Origin: Subtercola sp. PAMC28395
GTDB taxonomy: Bacteria; Actinomycetota; Actinomycetes; Actinomycetales; Microbacteriaceae
NCBI RefSeq assembly: GCF_018889995.1
Contig: NZ_CP076547.1
Span: 248,001-312,000, forward strand
Direction: 5' to 3'
DNA length: 64,000 bases
The first letter of the stretch is position 1, and every line of letters starts with the position of its first letter. The notes under the pieces are model-generated. The model saw nothing but the letters and a program-made list of their open reading frames with translations, was not told the DNA's origin and made no database searches. Positions 25,651-34,075 of the stretch are shown one piece after another. The position numbers and the translations under genes were made by a program.

Positions 25651-25697
25651 CGCTGGTTGAGTAACCCCAGACATCGTCGGAGGTTACTCAACCAGCG
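25651..25697 (+). terminator. 16-bp perfect stem-loop between cebE and cebF
   Basis: CGCTGGTTGAGTAACC (25651-25666) pairs perfectly with 25682-25697 across a 15-nt loop. No T-run follows, so it looks more like an mRNA-stabilising or attenuating hairpin than a full terminator. The GGTTGAGTA core resembles a repeat often seen between actinobacterial genes. It lies 38 nt before the cebF start. Confidence 0.75.
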
Positions 25698-25735
25698 GTA
25701 CCCCCCAACGCACCACCAAACAGGAGAACCGCCCC

Positions 25736-26863
25736 GTGACCGCAACGCTGACGACTCCCCCGCAGACCACCGACGACGCGCCCTCCCCGAAGCCCAAGCA
25801 GAAGGTGCCGCTCAAGCACCGGCTCAATCGCTTCGACGTCAAAGCGTCTCCCTATCTCTACATCGCCCCGTTCTTCGTCTTGTTCGGGCTCGTCGGACTG
25901 TTCCCCCTGGGCTACACATTCGTCGTCTCCCTCAACAAGTGGAACCTGCTCACCGGCCCGGCAGGTTTCGTCGGTCTCGACAACTACGTCGCAGAACTGA
26001 CAGACCCGTTCTTCTGGAATTCACTCTTCAACACGATCAGCATCTTCCTGCTCTCCGCGATACCCCAGCTCGTCATCGCCGTGGTCATCGCCGCGGTCCT
26101 CGACCAGAACATCCGGGCGAAGACGTTCTGGCGCATGAGCGTCCTAATTCCCTATGTGGTCACGCCGGTAGCAGTCACCCTCATCTTCTCCAGCGCGTTC
26201 GACGAGAAGTACGGTCTGATCAACAACCTCCTCACTGCCTTCCACCTCGACCCTGTGATGTGGAAGACCGAGACATTCCCGTCTCACATCGCAATCGCCA
26301 CGATGGTGAACTGGCGCTGGACGGGCTACAACGCCCTCATTCTGCTCGCAGCGATGCAGGCCGTTCCCCGCGACATCTACGAATCGGCGGCACTGGATGG
26401 CGCCGGCCCGATCAGACGCTTCTTCTCCATGACGCTGCCGAGCATCCGGCCCACCATGATCTTCGTGATCATCACAGCTACAGTCGGGGGTCTTCAGATC
26501 TTCACCGAGCCCAAGCTCTTCAACCCCACCACCGCCACACCGGGTGGGCCGCAGCGGCAATACCAGACGACTGTGCTCTACCTCTGGGACCTCGCGTTCA
26601 ACCGACAGAACTTCGGGAAGGCCTCAGCGGTCGCCTGGCTTCTCTTTCTCATCATCGTGCTCTTCGGAGTACTCAACTTCCTGATCTCGCGGCGCATCGC
26701 ATCCGGTGAGGCCCGGGCCTCGAAACGCTCGACCGCGCGTCGTCTCGCGCGCATCAACGAGCAGAGGAACAGCATCCCCGTTGCTGCTTCAGAACCAGCT
26801 GAAACTGTTGCGGCGCCCAGAGCACAACCCGACGACTCACCAACGCAGGAGCACCGATCATGA
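25736..26863 (+). CDS. cebF: Cellobiose-type ABC transporter permease (MalF-like)
   Basis: A 375-residue inner-membrane permease with about six helices. The first follows a basic N-terminus (YLYIAPFFVLFGLVGLFPLGYTF), and the cytoplasmic EAA loop reads ESAALDGAGPIRRFFSMTLPSIRP, which docks the shared ATPase. A 50-residue basic then Pro/Ala-rich C-terminal tail extends past the usual end. GTG 25736 has CAGGAG upstream. It overlaps cebG by 4 nt (ATGA). With cebG it forms the membrane pore for beta-glucoside uptake. Confidence 0.9.
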   Translation: MTATLTTPPQTTDDAPSPKPKQKVPLKHRLNRFDVKASPYLYIAPFFVLFGLVGLFPLGYTFVVSLNKWNLLTGPAGFVGLDNYVAELTDPFFWNSLFNTISIFLLSAIPQLVIAVVIAAVLDQNIRAKTFWRMSVLIPYVVTPVAVTLIFSSAFDEKYGLINNLLTAFHLDPVMWKTETFPSHIAIATMVNWRWTGYNALILLAAMQAVPRDIYESAALDGAGPIRRFFSMTLPSIRPTMIFVIITATVGGLQIFTEPKLFNPTTATPGGPQRQYQTTVLYLWDLAFNRQNFGKASAVAWLLFLIIVLFGVLNFLISRRIASGEARASKRSTARRLARINEQRNSIPVAASEPAETVAAPRAQPDDSPTQEHRS

Positions 26864-27765
26864 GCGTGACCATCAGCCGATCATCCACGCCGGTGGAGGG
26901 TGACAGCAAGCTCGCGCTGAATCGTTCGAGGCGGCGGAAGCCACTCGGCATCGAGAAGCGCCCGGGCTTTCTCACCTACGGCCTGCTCATCGTGTTCTTC
27001 ATCGGTGGCACCTACCCGCTCTATTGGTCATTCCTGGCCGGTTCGAGCCCGAGCTCGGTGCTGACTGACACCTGGCCACCCCTGCTTCCCGGCGGTCTCT
27101 TCTGGCAGAACGTCTCTGCCGTCTTCGACACTGTGCCGTTCTGGATGTCACTGCTCAACAGCGTCATCGTGTCGACGGTGATCACCGTCTCTGTTGTTCT
27201 GTTCTCCACCCTCGCCGGATACTCCTTCGCGAAATTGAAGTTCCGCGGCAGAGAGGGGCTCCTGGTCTTCGTCATCGCAACCCTGGCGGTGCCGACGCAG
27301 CTCGGCATCATCCCGTTGTTCATGGTCATGAAGCAATTCGGATGGACGGGCACTCTCGGCGCCGTCATCATCCCGACACTCGTGACAGCCTTCGGCGTCT
27401 TCTTCATGAGGCAGTACCTCGTCGATGTCATTCCCGACGAACTCATCGAAGCGGCCAGGGTCGATGGGGCAAGCATGATCAGCACCTTCTGGCACGTCGG
27501 GGTGCCGGCGGCCCGCCCGGCAATGGCCATTCTCGGGCTGTTCACGTTCATGACCGCATGGACCGACTACCTCTGGCCACTGCTGGTGGTGCCGCAGAAC
27601 CCCACGCTGCAGGTCGCACTGAGCCAGTTGCAGTCGGCCAAGTACGTCGACTACTCGATCGTTCTGACCGGTGCTGTTCTTGCCACGGTGCCCCTTCTCG
27701 TCTTGTTCATCCTCGCCGGTCGCCAGCTTGTCTCGGGCATCATGGCCGGCGCAGTGAAGGGCTGA
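26860..27765 (+). CDS. cebG: Cellobiose-type ABC transporter permease (MalG-like)
   Basis: A 301-residue permease with six predicted membrane helices. The EAA motif EAARVDGASMISTFWHVGVP lies in the cytoplasmic loop, and the C-terminus ends QLVSGIMAGAVKG, as is typical of MalG-type sugar permeases. The ATG overlaps the cebF stop by 4 nt, and the beta-glucosidase gene starts 4 nt after its stop, so all are co-transcribed and probably translationally coupled. Confidence 0.9.
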   Translation: MSVTISRSSTPVEGDSKLALNRSRRRKPLGIEKRPGFLTYGLLIVFFIGGTYPLYWSFLAGSSPSSVLTDTWPPLLPGGLFWQNVSAVFDTVPFWMSLLNSVIVSTVITVSVVLFSTLAGYSFAKLKFRGREGLLVFVIATLAVPTQLGIIPLFMVMKQFGWTGTLGAVIIPTLVTAFGVFFMRQYLVDVIPDELIEAARVDGASMISTFWHVGVPAARPAMAILGLFTFMTAWTDYLWPLLVVPQNPTLQVALSQLQSAKYVDYSIVLTGAVLATVPLLVLFILAGRQLVSGIMAGAVKG

Positions 27766-27768
27766 GCC

Positions 27769-29226
27769 GTGATCACGCAACCGAAACTCACACCCTGGCC
27801 GGCCGGCTTCATCTGGGGCTCGGCCACGGCCGCCGCGCAGATCGAAGGCGCCGCCCACGAAGACGGCAAAGAGGATTCGATCTGGGACCACTTCGCCAGG
27901 GTGCCGGGAGCCATCGCGAATGGCGACCTGCCGGAGAAAGCGGTCGACCACTACCATCGCATGCCGGAAGACGTGCAGTTGATGAAGCGCCTCGGACTCG
28001 GTTCCTATCGATTCTCGACCAGTTGGGCACGCATCAAGCCCGGCGACCGATTCGTCAATCACACGGGTCTGGATTTCTATTCCCGCCTCGTCGACGAATT
28101 GCTGGAGGCGGGCATCCTTCCCTGGCTGACCCTGTACCACTGGGATCTGCCGCAGGCTCTCGAAGACCGGGGCGGGTGGACCAACCGCGACACTGCCTAC
28201 CGGTTCGCTGACTACGCAGAGGCCGTCTACGGCCGTCTCGGAGACAGGGTGACCCACTGGACGACCTTCAACGAGCCGCTGTGCTCGTCACTCATCGGCT
28301 ACGCGGCGGGCGAGCACGCTCCGGGGCGCACCGAGCCGAAGGCTGCCCTCGCGGCGACACACCACCAACACCTGGCACATGGGCTCGCTTCGAAGAGACT
28401 TCGCGAGCTCGGTGCCTCGCAGGGTAAGACGGGCGAAACGGGCGACCGAATCGGCATCACCCTCAACCTGACGAATGCCGTGCCGATCGACCCGAGCGAC
28501 CCCGTGGATCTCGACGCCGCGCGACGCATTGACGCACTGTGGAACCGGATGTACCTCGAGCCCCTGCTTCTGGGCGCGTACCCCGCCGACCTTCTGCGGG
28601 ACCTGGAGGGCCAGGGCCTTGACGACGTGATCATGGAGGGCGACCTCGCAGTCATCGCGCAGCCCCTGGACTTTCTCGGGGTGAATCACTATCACGACGA
28701 CGCCGTCAGCGGTCATCCTCAAGCCCCGGGCAGTCGGCGTGCCGCGCAACCGACCGCACGCCCGAAGTCGTCACCGTTCGTCGGTTCGGAGTTCGTGACC
28801 TTTCCGTCGCGGGGCCTTCCCCGCACCAGCATGGACTGGGAGGTTCATCCTGATGGCCTCCGGAGGTTGTTGGTCCGGCTGGGGCTGCAGTACCCGAAGC
28901 TCCCTCCGTTGTATGTGACCGAGAATGGGGCTGCGTACGACGATGTCATCTCCCCGGACGGGTGCATTCACGATCCAGAACGCACCGCCTACATTCGTGC
29001 GCACATCACGGCCGTCTCCCGTGCGATCGACGACGGTGCCGACGTTCGCGGGTATTTCGTCTGGTCGCTTCTCGACAACTTCGAGTGGGCGTGGGGCTAC
29101 GGGAAGAGATTCGGCATCGTCGGCGTGGACTATGCGACCGGCGAACGAACGATCAAAGACAGTGGTCTCGCCTATTCTGAGATCATCTCGAAGAGCGCGG
29201 CAAGCGTTTACACTGGGGGGGATTGA
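27769..29226 (+). CDS. bglC: GH1 beta-glucosidase
   Basis: A 485-residue cytoplasmic family 1 glycoside hydrolase. It starts FIWGSATAAAQIEGA and has the acid/base motif TFNEP (Glu169) and nucleophile motif VTENGAAYDD (Glu385), with the C-terminal WSLLDNFEWAWGY substrate loop. It would hydrolyse imported cellobiose to glucose. An inserted loop of about 20 residues (APGSRRAAQPTARPKS) lies near residue 325. The gene begins 4 nt after cebG and is followed, 15 nt later, by the LacI regulator, closing the operon. GTG is the initiation codon. Confidence 0.93.
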   Translation: MITQPKLTPWPAGFIWGSATAAAQIEGAAHEDGKEDSIWDHFARVPGAIANGDLPEKAVDHYHRMPEDVQLMKRLGLGSYRFSTSWARIKPGDRFVNHTGLDFYSRLVDELLEAGILPWLTLYHWDLPQALEDRGGWTNRDTAYRFADYAEAVYGRLGDRVTHWTTFNEPLCSSLIGYAAGEHAPGRTEPKAALAATHHQHLAHGLASKRLRELGASQGKTGETGDRIGITLNLTNAVPIDPSDPVDLDAARRIDALWNRMYLEPLLLGAYPADLLRDLEGQGLDDVIMEGDLAVIAQPLDFLGVNHYHDDAVSGHPQAPGSRRAAQPTARPKSSPFVGSEFVTFPSRGLPRTSMDWEVHPDGLRRLLVRLGLQYPKLPPLYVTENGAAYDDVISPDGCIHDPERTAYIRAHITAVSRAIDDGADVRGYFVWSLLDNFEWAWGYGKRFGIVGVDYATGERTIKDSGLAYSEIISKSAASVYTGGD

Positions 29227-29241
29227 CGAAACTGTAGGGAG

Positions 29242-30357
29242 ATGGCTGTGTCCGAAGACGTATCTGCCACCACGAGCACGACGGAATCAGTATCCGGGCA
29301 CCATGGAGCTCTCAGCATTCAACAGCGATGGCCCGCTGACTCGCTCACAGAGGTGAAACCGGTGCCAACTCTCGAGATGGTGGCAGCCCTCGCCGGCGTG
29401 TCCCGGGCCACCGTGTCGCGGGTTGTCAATTCCTCTCCCAAGGTCACTCCGCAAATCGCCGAGGTCGTCAACAACGCCATCGCGCAGTTGAACTACGTGC
29501 CCAATCGGGCCGCTCGCTCGCTCGCCAGCAGGCGCACGCAGGCGATCGCCCTGGTCGTGCCAGAGTCGACGGCGAAACTCTTCACAGACCCCTACCTCGC
29601 GAGCGTCATCCAGGGAATCGCCCTCGCCCTCGCCGACACCGAGTACACCCTCAACATGCTGATCTCCTCCGACACTCGTGCCGAGAAGACGAGGCGCTAT
29701 CTCCTCGGTGGCAACGTCGACGGCGCCCTCGTGGTCTCGCACCACAGCGGGGACCAGTCATTCGGGCACCTCGGCCAGTCACTCCCCGTGGTGTTCGGTG
29801 GTCGACCACTCCTCCCCGGCGAGAGCAGCAGCTATTTCGTCGATGTCGACAATGCGGCTGGGGCCGCGGGCGCCACCGCGCACATCCTGTCGACCGGGAG
29901 ACGGCAGATCGCCACAATCGCCGGCCCCCAGGACATGCCACCGGGAGTGGACCGCCTCAATGGCTGGCGACGCACACTGGCCATGCATGGCCTGGACCAG
30001 TCACTGGTCGAGTACGGCGACTTCACTCCGCTCTCCGGAGCCGCTGCCATGCGGCGGCTGCTCGATCGGGGTAGACCGATCGACGGGCTCTTCGTCGCCA
30101 ACGACCAGATGGCGGCCGGCGCATACTCGGTGATCTACGAACGCGGGCTCACCATTCCCGGCGACATCGCCGTCGCCGGGTTCGACGACAACTACTTCGG
30201 CGCCACCTCGACACCTCCCCTCACCACGGTGCACCAGCCCTCCCACGAGCTCGGCGCGATGATGGCCGAGATCCTGATGGCCCTGATCGAGGGCAAACCG
30301 GCACCACGGGTGACACTTCTCCCGACCACGCTTCTGGTCAGGGCATCCACGGGCTGA
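29242..30357 (+). CDS. cebR: LacI-family repressor, probable CebR
   Basis: A 371-residue LacI-type regulator. The HTH is at about residues 46-66 (TLEMVAALAGVSRATVSRVV), followed by the hinge (NRAARSLASRRT) and a periplasmic-binding-protein-like effector domain ending PTTLLVRAS. The roughly 45-residue N-terminal extension is unusual. A GTG at 29248, 6 nt after AGGGAG, fits better than ATG 29242, which directly abuts it. As the last gene of the cellobiose operon it probably binds the two palindromes upstream of cebE and is released by cellobiose. That makes it autoregulated. Confidence 0.87.
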   Translation: MAVSEDVSATTSTTESVSGHHGALSIQQRWPADSLTEVKPVPTLEMVAALAGVSRATVSRVVNSSPKVTPQIAEVVNNAIAQLNYVPNRAARSLASRRTQAIALVVPESTAKLFTDPYLASVIQGIALALADTEYTLNMLISSDTRAEKTRRYLLGGNVDGALVVSHHSGDQSFGHLGQSLPVVFGGRPLLPGESSSYFVDVDNAAGAAGATAHILSTGRRQIATIAGPQDMPPGVDRLNGWRRTLAMHGLDQSLVEYGDFTPLSGAAAMRRLLDRGRPIDGLFVANDQMAAGAYSVIYERGLTIPGDIAVAGFDDNYFGATSTPPLTTVHQPSHELGAMMAEILMALIEGKPAPRVTLLPTTLLVRASTG

Positions 30358-30378
30358 CCCGGCACTCTTCTTCCGGAG

Positions 30379-30408
30379 TTGACTTAACGATATATCGGTG
30401 TGTATCTT
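30379..30408 (+). promoter_or_regulatory. Promoter of the PadR gene with operator palindrome in the spacer
   Basis: TTGACT (30379-30384) and TATCTT (30403-30408) are 18 nt apart. The perfect palindrome CGATATATCG (30388-30397) sits inside the spacer, where a bound repressor would exclude RNA polymerase. It resembles the AT-rich dyads bound by PadR-type proteins and suggests autorepression. Confidence 0.65.
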
Positions 30409-30462
30409 TGACACATCACCGTTACTCGGTGTCATTACTCAACTCGAAAGGTGAACGCGATC

Positions 30463-31134
30463 ATGAAACGCACTCACAGACAACACTTCACTTTCTCCGG
30501 TGCCGGTCACTCCGACGACGGCACCCACGCGGGTCACGATCCTCGACTCGCGCATTCCCCCCGCGAGTTCGCCCGCCGAGGCCCACACGGGCACAACGGT
30601 GGCGGATTCGGCGCTGCAGGCTTCGGGCCCGGCGGGTTCGGTCCCGGCGGTTTCGCCGGTTTCGGCCCAGCAGGATTCGGGCCCCGCGGGCCACGTCGTG
30701 CAGGCAAGGGCGACGTGAGGAGCGTCATCCTGTCGCTTCTGGGCGACGGCCCCTCGAATGGTTACGGCCTCATCAAGGCAATCGCCGAACGCACAGGCGG
30801 CACCTGGCGCCCCAGCCCCGGTTCGGTCTACCCGACCCTGCAGCAGCTCGTCGACGAAGAACTCATCGTCTCGAAGGGCGACGGTCGCCGCACCGAATAC
30901 GAGCTCACTGAATCCGGTCGCTCGTATCTCCAGGAACACGCCGATGAACTCACCAAGGCGTGGGAGGCGACTCCGGGCCGCTCAGAGAGCGACACGGCCT
31001 TTCACGAGAGCGTCGCCAAACTGATCGGAGTCGTGCAGCAGTTCCGGTCACCGGCAACCGACGCCCAGCGCGCCGCCGCGGCCGCGAAGCTCGACGAAGC
31101 CAGGCGAGCGCTCTACCTCATCCTCGCCGATTAG
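30463..31134 (+). CDS. PadR-family transcriptional regulator with Gly/Phe-rich N-terminal segment
   Basis: About 223 residues from ATG 30463, with AAAGG 10 nt upstream; a GTG at 30451 is less likely. The winged helix begins KGDVRSVILSLLGDGPSNGYGLIKAIAERT and continues PSPGSVYPTLQQLVDEELI, the PadR signature. Before it lies a His-rich leader (residues 3-40) and a GFGPGGF-type repeat (about residues 45-75), a feature seen in other actinobacterial PadR proteins. PadR proteins repress genes for drug, phenolic or membrane-stress responses. Its target may be itself or the converging DUF347 gene. Confidence 0.88.
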   Translation: MKRTHRQHFTFSGAGHSDDGTHAGHDPRLAHSPREFARRGPHGHNGGGFGAAGFGPGGFGPGGFAGFGPAGFGPRGPRRAGKGDVRSVILSLLGDGPSNGYGLIKAIAERTGGTWRPSPGSVYPTLQQLVDEELIVSKGDGRRTEYELTESGRSYLQEHADELTKAWEATPGRSESDTAFHESVAKLIGVVQQFRSPATDAQRAAAAAKLDEARRALYLILAD

Positions 31135-31150
31135 GCATGCACCTTTCGCG

Positions 31151-31933
31151 TCAGGATGCCCGGGCATCCTGTGCGCGATGGCGCGAGGCCATCACTGCCA
31201 CACACGCGGCGATCAGCGCGACAAGCACCAGAGTGATTGGGCCGGTACCGAGGCCGAGCCCTCCGCGGGCCGGAGAGACGGCAATCCAGTCAGCAAACGA
31301 GGCACCCAGCGGCCTGGTGACGATGTACGCGAACCAGAACGCGAAGACCGGGTTCAGCCTGAATTTCCAGTACCCGATCGCGGGCACGGCGATGATGACG
31401 GCGAAGAGAATTCCTGAGCCGAAGTACCCGAACCCGAAGATGGTGGCCGTGAGGTCACCGGCGGCGGTGCCGAGCGCGAACGTCACCAGCACCGTGAGCC
31501 AGTAGAAGGTTTCTCGCCGGGGCGTCGTGATGCTGTGGATCGACAGGGTCTTCTCGGTTCGTCGCCAGAGAACGAACACCACAGCCAGCGCGACGGCGAA
31601 GACCACAGTCGATGCGAGATACGGAATGCCGAGCGCAACGTGAGCGACGTCGGCCGCCATCGTGCCGAACACGCTGACGAGGGCGACGGCCAGCCAGTAC
31701 ACCCAGGGCGTATATCTTGCCGTTCGGAACTGGAGCACCAGAGCGCCGGCGAGCGCCAGGGCCGCGAAGGGAATGACGAACAGCGGCTCGAAATTCACAT
31801 TCAGAAAGTCCGACGCCGTCTCACCCATGCCGGTGGTCAGGATCTTCGCCAGCCAGAACAGTGCAGTGGCTTCGGGCACCTTGCTCAGGGCATGTGTGCC
31901 CACGCGGGCAGAAAGGGCGGCTGTGTCGCTCAT
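31151..31933 (-). CDS. DUF347/COG4705-type integral membrane protein
   Basis: A 260-residue protein with about eight hydrophobic segments. Two internal repeats carry the DUF347 pattern: KVPEATALFWLAKILTTGMGE with ASDF, and FYWLTVLVTFALGTAAGDLTA. Function is unknown; some relatives are annotated as membrane-anchored proteins near stress regulators. It converges on the PadR gene with a 16-nt gap. On the minus strand TAACGT (31945-31940) ends 6 nt before the ATG, so it may be leaderless, although GGAGGA also directly abuts the start. Confidence 0.75.
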   Translation of the reverse strand: MSDTAALSARVGTHALSKVPEATALFWLAKILTTGMGETASDFLNVNFEPLFVIPFAALALAGALVLQFRTARYTPWVYWLAVALVSVFGTMAADVAHVALGIPYLASTVVFAVALAVVFVLWRRTEKTLSIHSITTPRRETFYWLTVLVTFALGTAAGDLTATIFGFGYFGSGILFAVIIAVPAIGYWKFRLNPVFAFWFAYIVTRPLGASFADWIAVSPARGGLGLGTGPITLVLVALIAACVAVMASRHRAQDARAS

Positions 31934-32047
31934 TCCTCCACGTTAACCACGCAACGTGAACGCAGTGTTTCGCCTGAGAGGATTCACACGGTCCAGCACG
32001 GCCCGGCACTCACACGCTCAGTCCGCGCCTTACCTGAGGCGAATGTC

Positions 32048-32539
32048 CTATTCGACGGCGGGCAGCGACGCCTCGATCAGGGCGACGATGGCGGGGTCAT
32101 CCGGCTCGGTGCGGGGGCGAAAGCGGTGGACTTCACCGTCTGGGGTGACCACGAACTTCTCGAAGTTCCACTTCACCTTGCCGGCCTTGCCCTCAGCGTC
32201 GACTGCTTTCTTCAGCTCTGTGTAGAGCGGATGCTCGGAGCGGCCGTTCACCTTGATCTTCTCGAACATCGGGAAGGTGATGCCCCAGGTGGTGGAGCAA
32301 TACTCGGCAATAGCCTCTTCGGTACCGAGCTCCTGCAGGAACTGGTTGCTCGGAAAACCGAGCACCGTGAACCCCCGGTCACCATAGGTCTTCTGGAGGT
32401 CTTCGAGCTTGCTGTACTGCGGGGCGAGCCCGCAGCGCGAAGCAACGTTGACGATGAGCTTCACTTTGTCGCCATAAGCGGCGAGCGAAGTATCAGTGCC
32501 ATCGATGGTTGTGATCGGGATGTCATTCAACGAAGTCAT
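32048..32539 (-). CDS. Glutathione-peroxidase family thiol peroxidase
   Basis: A 163-residue peroxidase. The catalytic set is intact: Cys36 in NVASRCG, Gln66 in FPSNQF, and Trp124-Asn125 in KWNFEKF. It uses Cys rather than selenocysteine. Bacterial enzymes of this type usually take electrons from thioredoxin and reduce organic hydroperoxides; actinobacteria lack glutathione. It is cytoplasmic and divergent from thyA, with only about 50 nt between the start codons. Confidence 0.92.
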   Translation of the reverse strand: MTSLNDIPITTIDGTDTSLAAYGDKVKLIVNVASRCGLAPQYSKLEDLQKTYGDRGFTVLGFPSNQFLQELGTEEAIAEYCSTTWGITFPMFEKIKVNGRSEHPLYTELKKAVDAEGKAGKVKWNFEKFVVTPDGEVHRFRPRTEPDDPAIVALIEASLPAVE

Positions 32540-32551
32540 AGCTGAATCGTA
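32540..32551 (-). promoter_or_regulatory. Probable leaderless promoter -10 of the peroxidase gene
   Basis: On the minus strand TACGAT (32551-32546) is followed by six bases and then ATG 32539. Confidence 0.5.
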
Positions 32552-32576
32552 AGCCCGATTTCATGCGTGTTTGCCG

Positions 32577-32590
32577 TACTCTCGAACCGA
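32577..32590 (+). promoter_or_regulatory. Probable leaderless promoter -10 of thyA
   Basis: TACTCT at 32577-32582 ends 7 nt before ATG 32590. This supports the internal ATG rather than the in-frame ATG at 32563, which would precede the hexamer. Confidence 0.45.
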
Positions 32591-33399
32591 TGATTACTTC
32601 ACTCACCACCCCGTATGAAGACCTGCTGCGCCACACCCTCGAGACGGGCTCGGCCAAGTCAGACCGCACAGGCACCGGCACCACGAGCATCTTCGGAGCG
32701 CAGCTGCGTTTCGACCTGAGTGAAGGCTTTCCGCTCATCACCACCAAGCGGGTGCACTTCAAGTCGATCGCCTACGAGTTGCTGTGGTTCCTGCGCGGCG
32801 AGAGCAACGTCGGGTGGCTACAGGAGAACGGCGTCACCATCTGGAACGAGTGGGCAGACGCCGACGGCGAACTCGGCCCGGTCTACGGGGTGCAGTGGCG
32901 GTCGTGGCCCACGCCTGACGGCTCGCACATCGACCAGATCAGCCAGGTCATCCACACCCTGGGGGCTGACCCCGACAGCCGGCGCATGATCGTGTCGGCC
33001 TGGAACGTAGCGGACATCCCCTCGATGGCACTGGCGCCCTGCCACGCCTTCTTCCAGTTCTACGTCGCTGACGGCAAGCTCTCGTGCCAGTTGTACCAGC
33101 GCAGCGCCGACATGTTCCTCGGGGTTCCCTTCAACATCGCGAGCTACGCACTGCTCACCCACATGGTGGCGGCTCAGGCCGGTCTCGAGGTGGGCGACTT
33201 CATCTGGACCGGTGGCGATTGCCACATCTACGACAACCACCGCGAGCAGGTCACCGAGCAGCTCCGTCGCGACCCGTACCCGCTGCCGACGCTGAAGATC
33301 ACCAGGGTGCCTGAGAGCATATTCGACTACCAGTTCGATGACTTCGAGGTCGTCGACTACCAGCACCACCCTGCGATCAAGGCGCCGGTCGCCGTATGA
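32590..33399 (+). CDS. thyA: Thymidylate synthase
   Basis: A 269-residue ThyA, which methylates dUMP to dTMP using methylenetetrahydrofolate. It has [20 protein letters not shown], the catalytic Cys151 in [10 protein letters not shown], and [21 protein letters not shown] 32590 gives the usual N-terminus (TTPYEDLL about six residues in); the ATG at 32563 adds nine extra residues and is rejected. The stop overlaps folA by 4 nt (ATGA). Coupling makes sense because ThyA produces the dihydrofolate that FolA recycles. Confidence 0.97.
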   Translation: MITSLTTPYEDLLRHTLETGSAKSDRTGTGTTSIFGAQLRFDLSEGFPLITTKRVHFKSIAYELLWFLRGESNVGWLQENGVTIWNEWADADGELGPVYGVQWRSWPTPDGSHIDQISQVIHTLGADPDSRRMIVSAWNVADIPSMALAPCHAFFQFYVADGKLSCQLYQRSADMFLGVPFNIASYALLTHMVAAQAGLEVGDFIWTGGDCHIYDNHREQVTEQLRRDPYPLPTLKITRVPESIFDYQFDDFEVVDYQHHPAIKAPVAV

Positions 33400-33875
33400 C
33401 GCTCGGGATGATCTGGGCAGAGGCCCGCGGTGGCGTCATCGGCCACGGCGGAACAATCCCCTGGCGGCTGCCCGAAGACCTCGCGCACTTCAAGGAGCTG
33501 ACCCTCGGCGACACGGTGCTGATGGGCCGACGCACCTGGGATTCACTGCCGGTGCGGTTCAGGCCGCTCCCCGGTCGCCGCAACCTCGTGCTGACGCGCG
33601 ATGCCGAATGGACCTCCCCCGGCGCAGAGGTCGTGCACAGTCTGGCCGAGGTCTCCTCCGATGACGACGGGGGCCTCTGGGTGATCGGCGGCGGCGAGCT
33701 CTATCGGCAGGCCATGCCGTCCGCGACCCGCCTCGAGGTGACTGAGCTCGACCTCGGGGTGAAGGGTGACACGCTCGCTCCCGCGATCGACGCGACGTGG
33801 GAGCGCGTCGCGGCGTCGCCCTGGCTCGAGTCGGCCACGGGCATCCGGTACCGCTTCGTCAGCTACACGCGCTGA
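33396..33875 (+). CDS. folA: Dihydrofolate reductase
   Basis: A 159-residue DHFR. It shows [30 protein letters not shown] with the active-site acidic residue in [15 protein letters not shown], and the [16 protein letters not shown] loop. It regenerates tetrahydrofolate after ThyA. The ATG overlaps the thyA stop in ATGA. Two copies of a dispersed GTGCGCGCAAACGG repeat follow immediately downstream. Confidence 0.96.
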   Translation: MTLGMIWAEARGGVIGHGGTIPWRLPEDLAHFKELTLGDTVLMGRRTWDSLPVRFRPLPGRRNLVLTRDAEWTSPGAEVVHSLAEVSSDDDGGLWVIGGGELYRQAMPSATRLEVTELDLGVKGDTLAPAIDATWERVAASPWLESATGIRYRFVSYTR

Positions 33876-33901
33876 CCCGGTACCCGCTGATCGGGCCCCG
33901 T

Positions 33902-34015
33902 GTGCGCGCAAACGGCCCGAAACCCGGCGCCTTGGGGACGTTTCACCTCACCCACCAACTCGGGGTGCGCGCAAACGGCCCGAAACCCGGCGCTGTCGGG
34001 ACGTTTGGCCGCACC
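33902..34015. repeat. Two direct copies (63-bp period) of the dispersed GTGCGCGCAAACGG element
   Basis: Copies begin at 33902 and 33965. They are identical for 29 bases from GTGCGCGCAAACGGCCCG onward and both carry GGGACGTTT further along. The same element occurs as an inverted repeat after nei2 (7535-7586). All three sit at the 3' end of plus-strand genes. Here they occupy most of the 200-nt gap between folA and the converging CitE-like gene. Confidence 0.88.
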
Positions 34016-34075
34016 TGATGGAGCGGCACCGGGGGGTGGGTGGGTGTTGGGAGGCACCGGGGTGCCCGGCGGGAG

